The notes below the pieces were generated by a model. It saw nothing but the letters and a program-made list of their open reading frames with translations. It did no database searches and was not told the DNA's origin. Source: a bacterium (lineage in GTDB: Bacteria; Desulfobacterota; Anaeroferrophillalia; Anaeroferrophillales; Tharpellaceae). Taken from it: a stretch of DNA of 10,416 nucleotides. The stretch spans positions 1 to 10,416 of the forward strand of contig JAOZKP010000085.1 in assembly GCA_029935295.1 (NCBI GenBank). The letters run 5' to 3'. Below, piece after piece: positions 1 to 8,573 of this stretch. The stretch's first letter is position 1; every line of letters begins with the position of its first letter. The position numbers and the translations under genes were made by a program.

Positions 1-135
1 TTTTAACAATGTTACGGCAACCTTAACTTTACTACCGAATGGCGCACTTGAACTTCATTTTAAGTACGCATAGCTCGTCAAAACACATCGCCACATAAAT
101 GTAAATACCCATTTTAGGGTTGGGGTGAATAGAAA

Positions 136-156
136 CCCGGCATTATTAGTGCCGGG
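136..156 (-). terminator. Hairpin downstream of the efflux operon, possible terminator
   Basis: A perfect 7-bp stem (CCCGGCA at 136-142 pairing with TGCCGGG at 150-156) encloses a 7-base loop. It lies 27 bases past the stop codon of the RND permease. Read on the minus strand the stem is followed by a short T-rich tract (TTTCTATT), which fits a weak intrinsic terminator for the leftward transcript. The T-run is interrupted, so termination is an inference. The remaining bases between 1 and 182 show no convincing gene or other structure. Confidence 0.5.
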
Positions 157-182
157 GATGGCACTGCAAACATTTTCACCAT

Positions 183-3100
183 TCACCCTTCCAACTTCTC
201 CCTTCTGCGCTCCCAGCGCTCCTGAACTGCCATCAACAGGTCCCACTCTAAGGGAACGATAAACAGGGTAAGGAAAGTGGCGGTGCAAAGACCGGTGACA
301 AAGGTTGAAGCCATTGAGCCCCAAACCAGCGAGTAGTAGGGAAAACCGATAGCCATTGGCAAAAGACCCAGGGTTGTCGTCAGGGTCGTTAACAGGATCG
401 GGCGCAGACGGATACGAATACCCTCCATGATCGCCGCCCGGCGATCGCCGGATTCACGGTAAGATCGGTTAATGAAATCGATCAACACCAGTGAATCATT
501 GACAACCACACCGGTGACCCCGACAATCGCAATCATGCTGTTAACGGTGAAAAGCCCCTGAGTCAGCAGCTTTCCGAAAACCACCCCGATCAAGGCAAAA
601 GCAACAGCGGAAAGAATAATGAAAGGCTGCAGATAAGATTGAAACTGCAGTGCCAGAATCATATAAATCGCCAGAATTGCGATTGAAAAGGCGTAACCCA
701 GTGAGGTGTAGGAACGTTTGGTCGAGGCAAATTCACCGGCAAAATCAACCTCGGCGCCGGGATAGCCGACCGCAATACTCTGGTAATAATTTTTAACCAT
801 CTGCACCACCGCGGGGGTCGAAAGTCGACTTTCCGGTTTAAGATTGGCGGTCAGGTTGATTGAACGGTTCATGTTATAACGATTAAGGTATCCGGGTTCA
901 AAATATGATGAGACACTTACAAGGTCACCGAGTTTGAGGCTGCCGTTCGGGCCGCTTAAAAGCGGCAGGTGCAAAGCATCTGCCGGACCTTTAAGATAGC
1001 CGGAATCGACTTTCAGTTTCATATCAAGATCCTCATCCCGGGCCCGGAATTTACCGACATAACGGCCATCCAGCACCGATCCCGCAAGATAAGCCACCTG
1101 GGCCTGAGAGAGATTGTATTCGGCAACTTTGACCGGGTCAACCTTGAGACGGTAGATGCGCCCGGGTTCGCCCTGATTACTGGAAAAATCGGTCAATGCA
1201 GGTTCCAGACGCGGATCCCGGCGCAAAAAATCGGACAAGGCTGTTGCCAGGAGCTGGACCGATTTCTCATCGGCACCGGAAACCCGAACATTGATATCTT
1301 TACCGGTCGGCGGACCGTCTCTTTCGGGCCGCACTGATACCTTCCAGCCATCATTAGACAGAGAGGCCACCTGTCGACGTACATGATCAAGAAAGAGCAT
1401 CGGATCATTATCCGGATTATCGGGAAATTTCTGCTCACGCCGGGACGGCAGAGTCACCGCGAGATGACCGACATTGTTGCCCCAGACAGGCTGATAGTCT
1501 TCATTAATAAAGAAACCGGCCTGGGCCATTACCGAGCTCACCTGCTCCGGCCCACCAGCCAAAATCACCCGGCTCCCTTCTTGTAACCGTTTTCTTGTTT
1601 CAGCTATGGGAGTTGCCGGCGGCCCGTGAAACTCGACATAGTAGAGAGTGTAATCATCAGGAAAAAATTTAACCTTGATCAGCGGCACCGCCCCGGTCAG
1701 TGAAAGATAGAGAATTACCATGGCCGCACAAAAAAGGGTAATCACCGCCAGGAGGCTGGAGAAACGAAACTTAAGCGTAAAAGCGACCAGCCGGTCATTG
1801 AAACGCCGCAGCCAGATCATTACTTTGCGTTCATCACCGCCATCTACATATTTTGAGGCGGACAACCGGCGCGACCCGGGCCAATCGAGAAAATGCCCCG
1901 GCAAAATTATCAGACACTCAAAAAGCGAGGCCATCAACGCAAAACTTACCGCTTTCGGAATGTAGGCAAAAAACTCACCGGTAGAACCCGACATAATCAG
2001 CATCGGCAGGAAAGCGGCCACCGTAGTTGCGGTTGCGGCGATCACCGGCCAGGCAATTTCACAAGTACCATTGAGCACCGCCAAACTGATAACCTCACCC
2101 TCCTGCAGGCGGCGGTAGATATTCTCCAGAACCACAATCGCATCATCAACAATAATCCCGCTGACCAGGACAAAGGCAAACAGAGTAATCTCATTTAATG
2201 AGTTATTAGTAACGTACATGATTATCATCGTGCAGAGAAAGGAAAAAGGGATGCCGATGGTGGTCAGCAGGGCGTTGCGCCAGCCCATGAAAAGCCAGAT
2301 AATAAAAGTAACGAGAATAATACCGCAAATCAGATTAAGCCCCAGCGTCGTAATCGAATCATTGAGATGAATCCGCTGATCCTGGGTCAAAATAACCTGC
2401 ACCCCTTCCCGCTCCAGACGAGCACGAAAACCGGCGATAATCTTTTCAATCTCAGCGACAATTTTCAAGGCACTGCCGCTGTTACTTTTTACTATTTTAA
2501 GGCCGACACTGTCTCTGCCGTTGACCGCTGAAAGGTAAAGCGGATCGCGATAGGTGATTTCGGCTCCGCTCATAACTTCACCAATCGTTACCGGGGCCCC
2601 GTCACCATCTAAGCGAATAACCGTTTTTTCGATATCGGCCCGGGAGCGGTAAAGCTCATCAACAACCACGACAAACTCACCATCCCGGTTTTTATAATCT
2701 CCAGCCGGAATCGAAAGATTTGTTCCTTTAATTGCCTGGGCCACATCTTCGAATGTCAGGCCCAGGATTTCAAGCCGATCGGGATCGACAAAGATATGAA
2801 ACTCCCGCACCAATTCACCGGTAACGCGAACATTTTCGACGCCTTTGATGCGTTTCAGGAGAAGCTTGAGCTCTTCCGCAATCAAGGTCAAAGTGCGGTT
2901 GCTGCGATCCCCGACCAGGTTGACGGTCACCACCGGCAGCCAGTAATTGACATCGACCTCCTGAAATTCCGGCGGCTCGACCCCCGGCGGCAGATTCGGC
3001 AGTGCTCCTAAAACTTTAAGCCGCAGCTCCTTGAACAACTCGGTAAAATCCGCCCCGTCGACAAACTTGACCATCATGCTGGAACGCCCGCGATAGGAGG

Positions 3101-3350
3101 TCGATTTTATAAATTCGACATCCTCAAGGTCATCCAGCGATTCTTCAATCTCGCGGGTGACCAGTGCCTCAACATCAGCCGGCGAGGCTCCGGGAAGAAA
3201 GGTTGTAATCATCATCTTTCCCATATTAACGTTGGGATAACGCTCAATCGGCAGCTCCAGCATAGCGACCGCGCCGACCACCATCAACAGGAGAAAAAGA
3301 AGATTGACCAAAACCTTCTGGGTCAGAAAAAATTCGATGAATTTACGCAT
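183..3350 (-). CDS. RND-family efflux transporter, inner-membrane permease subunit (AcrB-like)
   Basis: This 1055-residue protein has the full length and layout of an AcrB-type (HAE) RND permease, the inner-membrane pump that exports drugs or other amphiphiles using the proton gradient. It starts with a short cytoplasmic stretch and TM1 (about 13-33). A first periplasmic loop follows to about 333, then TM2-6 (about 335-490), TM7 (about 530-550), a second large periplasmic loop to about 885, and TM8-12 (about 887-1035). TM4 carries the conserved acidic pair D402-D403 (GIIVDDAIVVLEN) of the proton relay. In TM10 the usual lysine is replaced: the segment reads GVVVNDSLVLIDF, with N951-D952. The ATG at 3348-3350 gives the canonical N-terminus, but no Shine-Dalgarno is visible upstream (AAGCCCCTTC). 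It is 43 bases behind the adaptor gene, so expression probably depends on that transcript. Substrate cannot be told from sequence. The family call is firm. Confidence 0.95.
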   Translation of the reverse strand: MRKFIEFFLTQKVLVNLLFLLLMVVGAVAMLELPIERYPNVNMGKMMITTFLPGASPADVEALVTREIEESLDDLEDVEFIKSTSYRGRSSMMVKFVDGADFTELFKELRLKVLGALPNLPPGVEPPEFQEVDVNYWLPVVTVNLVGDRSNRTLTLIAEELKLLLKRIKGVENVRVTGELVREFHIFVDPDRLEILGLTFEDVAQAIKGTNLSIPAGDYKNRDGEFVVVVDELYRSRADIEKTVIRLDGDGAPVTIGEVMSGAEITYRDPLYLSAVNGRDSVGLKIVKSNSGSALKIVAEIEKIIAGFRARLEREGVQVILTQDQRIHLNDSITTLGLNLICGIILVTFIIWLFMGWRNALLTTIGIPFSFLCTMIIMYVTNNSLNEITLFAFVLVSGIIVDDAIVVLENIYRRLQEGEVISLAVLNGTCEIAWPVIAATATTVAAFLPMLIMSGSTGEFFAYIPKAVSFALMASLFECLIILPGHFLDWPGSRRLSASKYVDGGDERKVMIWLRRFNDRLVAFTLKFRFSSLLAVITLFCAAMVILYLSLTGAVPLIKVKFFPDDYTLYYVEFHGPPATPIAETRKRLQEGSRVILAGGPEQVSSVMAQAGFFINEDYQPVWGNNVGHLAVTLPSRREQKFPDNPDNDPMLFLDHVRRQVASLSNDGWKVSVRPERDGPPTGKDINVRVSGADEKSVQLLATALSDFLRRDPRLEPALTDFSSNQGEPGRIYRLKVDPVKVAEYNLSQAQVAYLAGSVLDGRYVGKFRARDEDLDMKLKVDSGYLKGPADALHLPLLSGPNGSLKLGDLVSVSSYFEPGYLNRYNMNRSINLTANLKPESRLSTPAVVQMVKNYYQSIAVGYPGAEVDFAGEFASTKRSYTSLGYAFSIAILAIYMILALQFQSYLQPFIILSAVAFALIGVVFGKLLTQGLFTVNSMIAIVGVTGVVVNDSLVLIDFINRSYRESGDRRAAIMEGIRIRLRPILLTTLTTTLGLLPMAIGFPYYSLVWGSMASTFVTGLCTATFLTLFIVPLEWDLLMAVQERWERRREKLEG

Positions 3351-3393
3351 GAAGGGGCTTTTTATTAAGTTGAAAAGAGTCTATCGAAAAAGT

Positions 3394-4434
3394 TCAATGG
3401 CAGCGAAAACTGTCGCCGGGTTTGATTTTGTCGCTGGCAACTTTCATTAAACCGTCCGGGGTGCGGCCGGTTTTCATTACTTTAATTTCTTCACCATCCG
3501 CACGAATCAGCCAGAAAGTAGCATAGCGCTCAACCAGGGCGTTGGCCGGAACCGCAACTACGGAACCGGGCTCCGGCAGGTTGACTGCGAGCTCCAGAGC
3601 AATGCCGCCGCGCATTTCGACAAGTCCTTTATCCAATTCAAGTTCAACCAGAATTTTACGGCTGGCCAATTCAAAAGCGGGCGATACATGGAGCAGCCGC
3701 ACCGGGATATCAACGGCCGCTGCCGGTTCCATCCCAGACCCGGTGGTGAGATGGAGCCGGTGGTTTTCATTCTCTTTTTTTACCCACTCATATTGTGCCA
3801 GAGTCAATGAAAAAGGAACCAGAAGCGTCTCATAATCAGCCACCACCGCCACCGGATGACCGGTCGTCAACCACTCACCCGGTTCCGCCATGCGCTTTAA
3901 AATATGCCAACTCTTCGGGGCGTTTATGCGACAGCGCCGGCGGCGTTCTTCCAAAACTCTAGCCTTTATCTGCAACTCCGCCAGAGCCAGTTTGGCTTGA
4001 TCATATTTCTGTTCCAGATCCAAAACCTTCTTTTCGGAAACCGCCTTCTGGCCGCTCAGGCTCCGATAGCGTTCCACCTCATGCTGCCAATAGCTGATCT
4101 GATTTTCAAAACGAACGCAAGCAGCCCGATTGGCCTTTAAAGCAAGATCAATGAAAATAGTATCGATCCGGGCGAAAAGACCGTCTCCTGACACCACATC
4201 CCCCATCTCGCCGATCACTTCCAGACAACGACCCGACTCTTCACAAATAAGCTTACGCTGCCAACGAGCCCGGGTATAACCGCGCAATACCGTTGTCTGC
4301 ATTGCGGGCCGGGCCTGACAAAGAGAAAAAGAAGGCGCTTTTTCAGACTTTCCGGCGGCCAGTACCGAAGAAACACCACATAAAAATATGATTAGTATTC
4401 CGGCAAAAATAGTTATCCTGATCGATTTTCGCAT
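3394..4434 (-). CDS. RND efflux periplasmic adaptor (membrane fusion protein, HlyD/AcrA type)
   Basis: This 346-residue protein is the likely periplasmic adaptor linking the downstream RND permease to an outer-membrane channel. Residues 1-27 form a signal peptide: basic MRKSIR, a hydrophobic core, then VLAA as a probable cleavage region. A lipoyl-like half (about 62-98) is followed by a helical, charged hairpin rich in heptad-like spacing (about 100-165), the second lipoyl half (about 169-200), and a beta-barrel and membrane-proximal region to the end. It is somewhat divergent and carries several cysteines (C64, C70, C106, C168, C345), unusual for this family. A lipobox is not evident, so it is probably soluble or loosely attached. 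The ATG at 4432-4434 has GAGG six bases upstream, a good ribosome site. It is first in a two-gene unit with the permease, and a palindrome lies 34 bases upstream. The call rests on architecture and neighbour; substrate is unknown. Confidence 0.85.
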   Translation of the reverse strand: MRKSIRITIFAGILIIFLCGVSSVLAAGKSEKAPSFSLCQARPAMQTTVLRGYTRARWQRKLICEESGRCLEVIGEMGDVVSGDGLFARIDTIFIDLALKANRAACVRFENQISYWQHEVERYRSLSGQKAVSEKKVLDLEQKYDQAKLALAELQIKARVLEERRRRCRINAPKSWHILKRMAEPGEWLTTGHPVAVVADYETLLVPFSLTLAQYEWVKKENENHRLHLTTGSGMEPAAAVDIPVRLLHVSPAFELASRKILVELELDKGLVEMRGGIALELAVNLPEPGSVVAVPANALVERYATFWLIRADGEEIKVMKTGRTPDGLMKVASDKIKPGDSFRCH

Positions 4435-4467
4435 AAATTGCCTCGGTTTTCAGATAGGAGGGCACAT

Positions 4468-4493
4468 GGTTTGACCAATATATTTGACGAACC
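4468..4493. promoter_or_regulatory. Imperfect palindrome upstream of the efflux genes, candidate operator
   Basis: A 26-base dyad is centred between 4480 and 4481 with arms GGTTTGACCAATA and TATTTGACGAACC; 10 of 13 position pairs are complementary. It sits in the 73-base gap between the NUDIX stop and the adaptor start. The length and symmetry suit a dimeric repressor such as a TetR/AcrR or MarR-type efflux regulator, but no regulator gene is in the window. TATATT at its centre could serve as a -10 on the minus strand, though no good -35 is visible. Operator function is inference. Confidence 0.4.
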
Positions 4494-4507
4494 CACAGGC
4501 CATACCC

Positions 4508-4951
4508 CTACATTTGCCCTTGCGTGTTAAAATAATCGTTAATGATTTGGCGGTGGTCGAAGGCGATATTATCCGGCAGAGAATCAGGCCCGTAAACCGC
4601 GGCCTGGCCGGCATCATCACCGGCCTGCAAACGGCCCCGACCGATGGCCGTAAAAACGGTGGAAATGGTATGCTGACGCGGGTCGCGGGCCGGGTCGGAA
4701 TAGGTGTGAAACTGACCGGTCAATTCAACTTCAAGACTGGTCTCCTCCAGGGCTTCACGCACGGCGGCCGTCTCCAGACTTTCACCGTAATCAACAAATC
4801 CGCCGGGCAGAGCCCAGCCCGGCGGCGGATTTTTACGCTCAATCAGAACAATCCCACCCTGATAAGATATAATGATATCGACCGTCGGCACCGGATTCCG
4901 GTAGCGGCTGAACTGATGACCGCAGTCGGGACAGGAATAGGTTTCACGCAC
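4508..4951 (-). CDS. NUDIX hydrolase
   Basis: This 147-residue NUDIX protein is expected to hydrolyse a nucleoside diphosphate linked to another group, using divalent metal. The Nudix box spans residues 51-73 (G51, E57, then REALEETSL), with metal ligands E66, E69 and E70 present. The usual glycine near the end of the box is S72. Residues 45-50 (GWALPG) precede the box as in the ADP-ribose pyrophosphatase-like group. An N-terminal CPDC (7-10) looks like half of a zinc ribbon; no second CxxC pair is present. The start is GTG at 4949-4951. It overlaps the stop of the upstream fusion gene by eight bases, and AAGGAG lies ten bases before it, so translation is probably coupled. Substrate is unassigned: ADP-ribose, NADH or a damaged nucleotide are all possible. 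Confidence 0.9.
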   Translation of the reverse strand: MRETYSCPDCGHQFSRYRNPVPTVDIIISYQGGIVLIERKNPPPGWALPGGFVDYGESLETAAVREALEETSLEVELTGQFHTYSDPARDPRQHTISTVFTAIGRGRLQAGDDAGQAAVYGPDSLPDNIAFDHRQIINDYFNTQGQM

Positions 4952-7619
4952 TGTTTTCCAGCTCCTTTTTCACCAGGATAAGCTCCTCCTCCCGGCTATT
5001 AACCAAGCCATCGAGGCGGGCCGCTTTAATCTGCTCGAGAATCTTTTTAAATGCGGGGCCGGGCCGGCAACCTGAGGCAATCAAATCATGACCGCTGATT
5101 TCGATCTCGACAAACTGGAGCCGGGTGATATAGTTGGAAAGGCCCTTTCTGACGGCTTCATTCTCATGTCCTGCCATAATATAGAGCAGAATTTCGAGCG
5201 GCAGTTCATTAACTGCGGCCCAAACAACAGAATTGAGACAGGTTTTATCCTTGCGGCATAAACGCCCGAGTTCAGCGGCGGTGCTAATACCGCGCTGGCG
5301 GGTACCGATAAAACGGGCGGCGGCATTCTTGTCAAAGCCTAACCGTGAAACACAATAACTAGCCTGGGTTGCGGTCATACCATCGAGAAAACTCAGCAGG
5401 TAAACACGCCAGGGTTCAAGTTTTTCGTCGAGATAGAGCAGTTCATACCAGGATACCACCTCTTTTGCTGCCTGCAGACGTTGCAAGCGGTGCTGCGGCC
5501 TGAACTGGCCTTTAAGATCCGGAAATATTTCGTGCCAGAGTTTGAGCTCACCGATCCGGGTAAAAATCGGCAGAGGATCAGATTCGACACAGATCAATTT
5601 CAACTCATGCAGAATCCTGAAGCCGGAAAGCCGCCGGACAAAACCGACCTTGATCGCATTATGAATCAGGTGCAGGGTCTGGCGACCGATTGTAAAAGCA
5701 AATTTCTGCTCAAAGCGGATCGCCCGGAAAATCCGGGTCGGATCCTCGACAAAACTTAAATTGTGCAACACCCGGACACTACGTTCCTTGAGGTCGCGGC
5801 CGGCACCAAAGTAGTCCCGCATCACTCCGTAACTCTCTGCATTCAGCGAAACCACCAGAGTGTTAATCGTAAAATCGCGGCGATAGAGATCGACTTTCAG
5901 AGAACTCTGCTCGACCTTGGGCAGGCTTGCCGGCGCATCGTAATACTCCATCCGGGTACTGGCGATATCGATTTTATAACCTGCCTCGGTCAGGAGTACC
6001 GCCGTGCGGAATGGCTCGTGACAATGGCAGCGGCATTGATAGCGTTCGCTGTAGGCCCGGGCCAGGGCAATACCGTCTCCTTCAACCACAATATCGATGT
6101 CCAGATTCGGCCGCCGCAGAAGCAGATCGCGCACGACCCCACCGACAAGAAAGATATTAACATTGAGCCCATCAGCGAGTTTTCCAAGCTGTTTCAAAAC
6201 TTTGATAAGATTGTCGGGAAAACTCTCCGACATCAGCGCATTAACATTTTTCCGGCGCATTTTGCGCAACTCACGCTCTTTCAGACTCAGATCCGGAGTT
6301 GCCTGAACGTCATTGTCCTGATCGTAAAGTGCTTGCAGTAGATCTTTACGGGTAATTGCCCCGACCACTGTATCCGTTTCATCAACCACCGGCAGAAAAC
6401 GCTGATTACGCTCGACAATCAGCTCTTTTATCCGGTTAATATCGGCATCCGGCGGGATCGGTTCGTAGTCAGTGCTCATATATTCACTGACGTTTAAGTC
6501 GCGCAAACCGTGATAGAGCGCCTTCTCGACCACCTGGCGCGAAATAATTCCGACCAATTTCGCTTCCGCCTCAGTCACCACCGGCAGAACGTTGATATTG
6601 TAACGGGTCAGAAGTTCCGCCGCCTGCGCCAGCGGGGTTTCCGGGCTTATGGTCAGTACGGATGAGGTCATCAGGTCAGCCGCGACCAGCGGCGCAATGA
6701 CCTCCTCTTCGAGCAGTTCAAAGAGCCTCTCCCGACACTGAATCAGGGTTAATTCCCGCACCGTGGCCGAGGCCGCATAGTGATGACCGCCACCACCGAA
6801 ATGGGCCAGCAGGTGTCCCATATCCAAAGATTGAGTCCGACTGCGACCGATAATATAGACCTTATCATCCAGCCGCAGCAGAGCGATTACCACTTCAAAA
6901 CCCTCAATATCCCGCAATCGATGCACTACCATCGCGACATCAGGAATATAGTGGTCGCGGCCGGCTTCGACGAGAACAACTTTCTGTCCGTGCGGATAGA
7001 GAATTCGCTGGGAGGAGAGGAGATCGTTAAGCAAAGATATCTGTTCCCGGTCAAGCGGGTTGTTAATCACGCCAGCAACGGTTTCGAGATTGCCGCCCTG
7101 CTCCAACAGCCAGGCTGCCGCCTGAAAATCACGCCCGGTCGTCCCTTTAAAAGTCAAAGAGCCGGTATCCTCATAAAGGCCGATCAACATTAAAGTTGCA
7201 TCAGCGGCCGCAAGAGAGATTTTCTCAGCCCGCAGCTTTTCTGTCATCAAAGTGACTACGGCACCGACATCTGCAACTTCAATCAGGCTCACATCAACCA
7301 GATCGTCGCTGGTGGCCGGATGATGGTCATAAACAATAACCTCCACCCCGGGCCGGGCCGCAACTTCAGCAAAAGTGCCGATCCGACTCTTCTGCCGGGT
7401 ATCAACAACAATCAAACGCTCGATTTTGCTGATATCAATATCTTTTAAGTGTTTATATGGAAAATCGTAACCGCAGGAGTGCAGAAAAAAATCGTGCAGG
7501 CTGCGCTCGGGACTGCCGGGCAGCACCATCTCGGCTTCGGGATAGAGATAATGCGCCGCCAGCATTGCCGCCAGCCCGTCAAAATCGGTATTGATATGCG
7601 AGGTAATTACTTCAGTCAT
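4944..7619 (-). CDS. DHH/DHHA1 phosphoesterase - two CBS domains - poly(A) polymerase/CCA-adding nucleotidyltransferase fusion
   Basis: This 891-residue protein joins three modules. Residues 1-290 are a DHH/DHHA1 phosphoesterase of the NrnA/RecJ superfamily, with H8, D12 and D14 in HINTDFDG, D73 in VVDTR, the DHH triad at 98-100, D151 in LYEDTG, and the GGGGHHYAA motif at 275-283. Residues about 313-435 hold two CBS domains, which usually bind adenosine nucleotides. Residues about 480-891 are a class II nucleotidyltransferase of the CCA-adding/poly(A) polymerase family: GGVVRD (493-498), catalytic D507 and D509 in DIDIVVEGD, RRDFTIN (580-586), the nucleotide-selecting EDxxR at 625-629, and a tRNA-body-type tail with GHDLIASGCRPGP (843-855). 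All expected catalytic residues are present. Similar fusions occur in deltaproteobacteria and Aquificae, where CC-adding, A-adding and poly(A) activities can be divided among paralogs, so which tail it adds is not decidable here. The start ATG overlaps the xerD stop (ATGA), indicating coupling; no strong Shine-Dalgarno is seen. Confidence 0.93.
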   Translation of the reverse strand: MTEVITSHINTDFDGLAAMLAAHYLYPEAEMVLPGSPERSLHDFFLHSCGYDFPYKHLKDIDISKIERLIVVDTRQKSRIGTFAEVAARPGVEVIVYDHHPATSDDLVDVSLIEVADVGAVVTLMTEKLRAEKISLAAADATLMLIGLYEDTGSLTFKGTTGRDFQAAAWLLEQGGNLETVAGVINNPLDREQISLLNDLLSSQRILYPHGQKVVLVEAGRDHYIPDVAMVVHRLRDIEGFEVVIALLRLDDKVYIIGRSRTQSLDMGHLLAHFGGGGHHYAASATVRELTLIQCRERLFELLEEEVIAPLVAADLMTSSVLTISPETPLAQAAELLTRYNINVLPVVTEAEAKLVGIISRQVVEKALYHGLRDLNVSEYMSTDYEPIPPDADINRIKELIVERNQRFLPVVDETDTVVGAITRKDLLQALYDQDNDVQATPDLSLKERELRKMRRKNVNALMSESFPDNLIKVLKQLGKLADGLNVNIFLVGGVVRDLLLRRPNLDIDIVVEGDGIALARAYSERYQCRCHCHEPFRTAVLLTEAGYKIDIASTRMEYYDAPASLPKVEQSSLKVDLYRRDFTINTLVVSLNAESYGVMRDYFGAGRDLKERSVRVLHNLSFVEDPTRIFRAIRFEQKFAFTIGRQTLHLIHNAIKVGFVRRLSGFRILHELKLICVESDPLPIFTRIGELKLWHEIFPDLKGQFRPQHRLQRLQAAKEVVSWYELLYLDEKLEPWRVYLLSFLDGMTATQASYCVSRLGFDKNAAARFIGTRQRGISTAAELGRLCRKDKTCLNSVVWAAVNELPLEILLYIMAGHENEAVRKGLSNYITRLQFVEIEISGHDLIASGCRPGPAFKKILEQIKAARLDGLVNSREEELILVKKELENSA

Positions 7620-8512
7620 AAAGAGCGTTCCCGAGGGTGAAATTTCCGGTAAACATCTTTCAGGCGTTCGGCATCGACCTGGGTGTAGATCTGAGTTGTC
7701 GCCAGATCAGCATGGCCTAACAGGGTCTGGACAATCCGCAGATCGGCGCCGCCGGAAAGCAGATGCGTGGCAAAAGAGTGCCGTAAAAGATGAGGATAAA
7801 CCTCCTGCTTAATCCCGGCCTTAAAGGCGTAGCGCCGAATATTTTTCCAGAAACCTTCACGGCTCAAGGCATTACCCGAACGGTTAAGAAAAATATAGGT
7901 AGAGCTTTTGCCTTTTAGCAGTTTAAGTCGGCCTTTTTTGATATAGTCGCGCAAATTTCTGATCACCGGCAGCGGCAGCGGCACAATCCGCTCCTTATCA
8001 CCTTTACCGATCACATTCAAAAACCCGGCACTGAAGTTGACCTGCTGCAGCTCCAATTTAACCAGTTCACTCACCCGCAGACCGGCCCCGTAAAGAACTT
8101 CGAGCATCACCCGGTCCCGTTCACCTAATGTGGTTTCCGAGTCTGGGGCAACAAGCAGAGATTTCATTTCAACAACACTCAAAACCTCTGGCAGATTTTT
8201 ATCAATCCGGGGCAAATCGAATCCGGCCAATGGCTGACGCTTTATCTCACCCTTAACCAGCAAATACTTGAAAAATGAGTTCAGAGCCGAAAACCGCCGC
8301 CGGATCGTGCGCCGGGCGTAATTTTTCTTCAACATCAGAATATAGCTGCTCACCTGCCGCTGGGACAACAATTCCGGATCAATTACTTTTAGAGTTTCAA
8401 GGAAATGACCAAAATGAGCAAGATCCACCCGGTAAGCTGCCACCGTCGGCGCCGCCAGACCTCGTTCCAAAAACAGATAATCAAGAAAACGCTCAACCTG
8501 ATCAGCATACAT
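7616..8512 (-). CDS. xerD: Site-specific tyrosine recombinase XerD
   Basis: This 298-residue tyrosine recombinase matches the length of E. coli XerD, which with XerC resolves chromosome dimers at dif through FtsK. The N-terminal SAM-like core-binding domain (about 1-90) starts in the typical way (QVERFLDYLFLERGLAAPTV). The catalytic domain has the whole active-site set: R146 (YGAGLRVSEL), K170 (IGKGDKER), H241 and R244 (HLLRHSFATH), H267 (LLGHADL) and nucleophile Y276 (TTQIYTQV). The C-terminus (ERLKDVYRKFHPR) resembles XerD more than XerC. I chose the ATG at 8510-8512 because it gives the family N-terminus and has AAAGAG eight bases before it. A reading from the TTG at 8558-8560 adds 16 residues unlike the family. 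Its stop overlaps the next gene's ATG. There is no phage or integron context, so a housekeeping role is likely. Confidence 0.93.
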   Translation of the reverse strand: MYADQVERFLDYLFLERGLAAPTVAAYRVDLAHFGHFLETLKVIDPELLSQRQVSSYILMLKKNYARRTIRRRFSALNSFFKYLLVKGEIKRQPLAGFDLPRIDKNLPEVLSVVEMKSLLVAPDSETTLGERDRVMLEVLYGAGLRVSELVKLELQQVNFSAGFLNVIGKGDKERIVPLPLPVIRNLRDYIKKGRLKLLKGKSSTYIFLNRSGNALSREGFWKNIRRYAFKAGIKQEVYPHLLRHSFATHLLSGGADLRIVQTLLGHADLATTQIYTQVDAERLKDVYRKFHPRERSL

Positions 8513-8573
8513 AACAAATGCTCTTTCTGGGCCACAGGGCCACAGACCCATATTGTCCAAAATGTCTCGATGT

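Noticed and set aside
4450..4503. A 17-codon minus-strand ORF upstream of the efflux adaptor, as a possible leader peptide.
   Set aside because: No properly spaced ribosome site, and it runs through the palindrome; nothing in its residues suggests attenuation.
4484..4981. A 165-codon plus-strand ORF opposite the nudix gene.
   Set aside because: It is antisense to a well-supported NUDIX gene with an intact Nudix box, and its translation resembles no family I recognise.
7616..8512. The recombinase as a phage or genomic-island integrase.
   Set aside because: Length, N-terminus and C-terminus fit XerD; there is no tRNA, attachment repeat or phage gene, and it is translationally coupled to a housekeeping-type gene.
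8529..8544. Two tandem copies of GGGCCACA.
   Set aside because: Only two copies of eight bases; this is easily chance and has no supporting context.
8513..8560. A 16-residue N-terminal extension of XerD starting at TTG 8558-8560.
   Set aside because: It starts with TTG, has no good ribosome site, is unlike the family N-terminus, and overlaps a tandem GGGCCACA repeat; the ATG at 8510-8512 gives the standard 298-residue protein.
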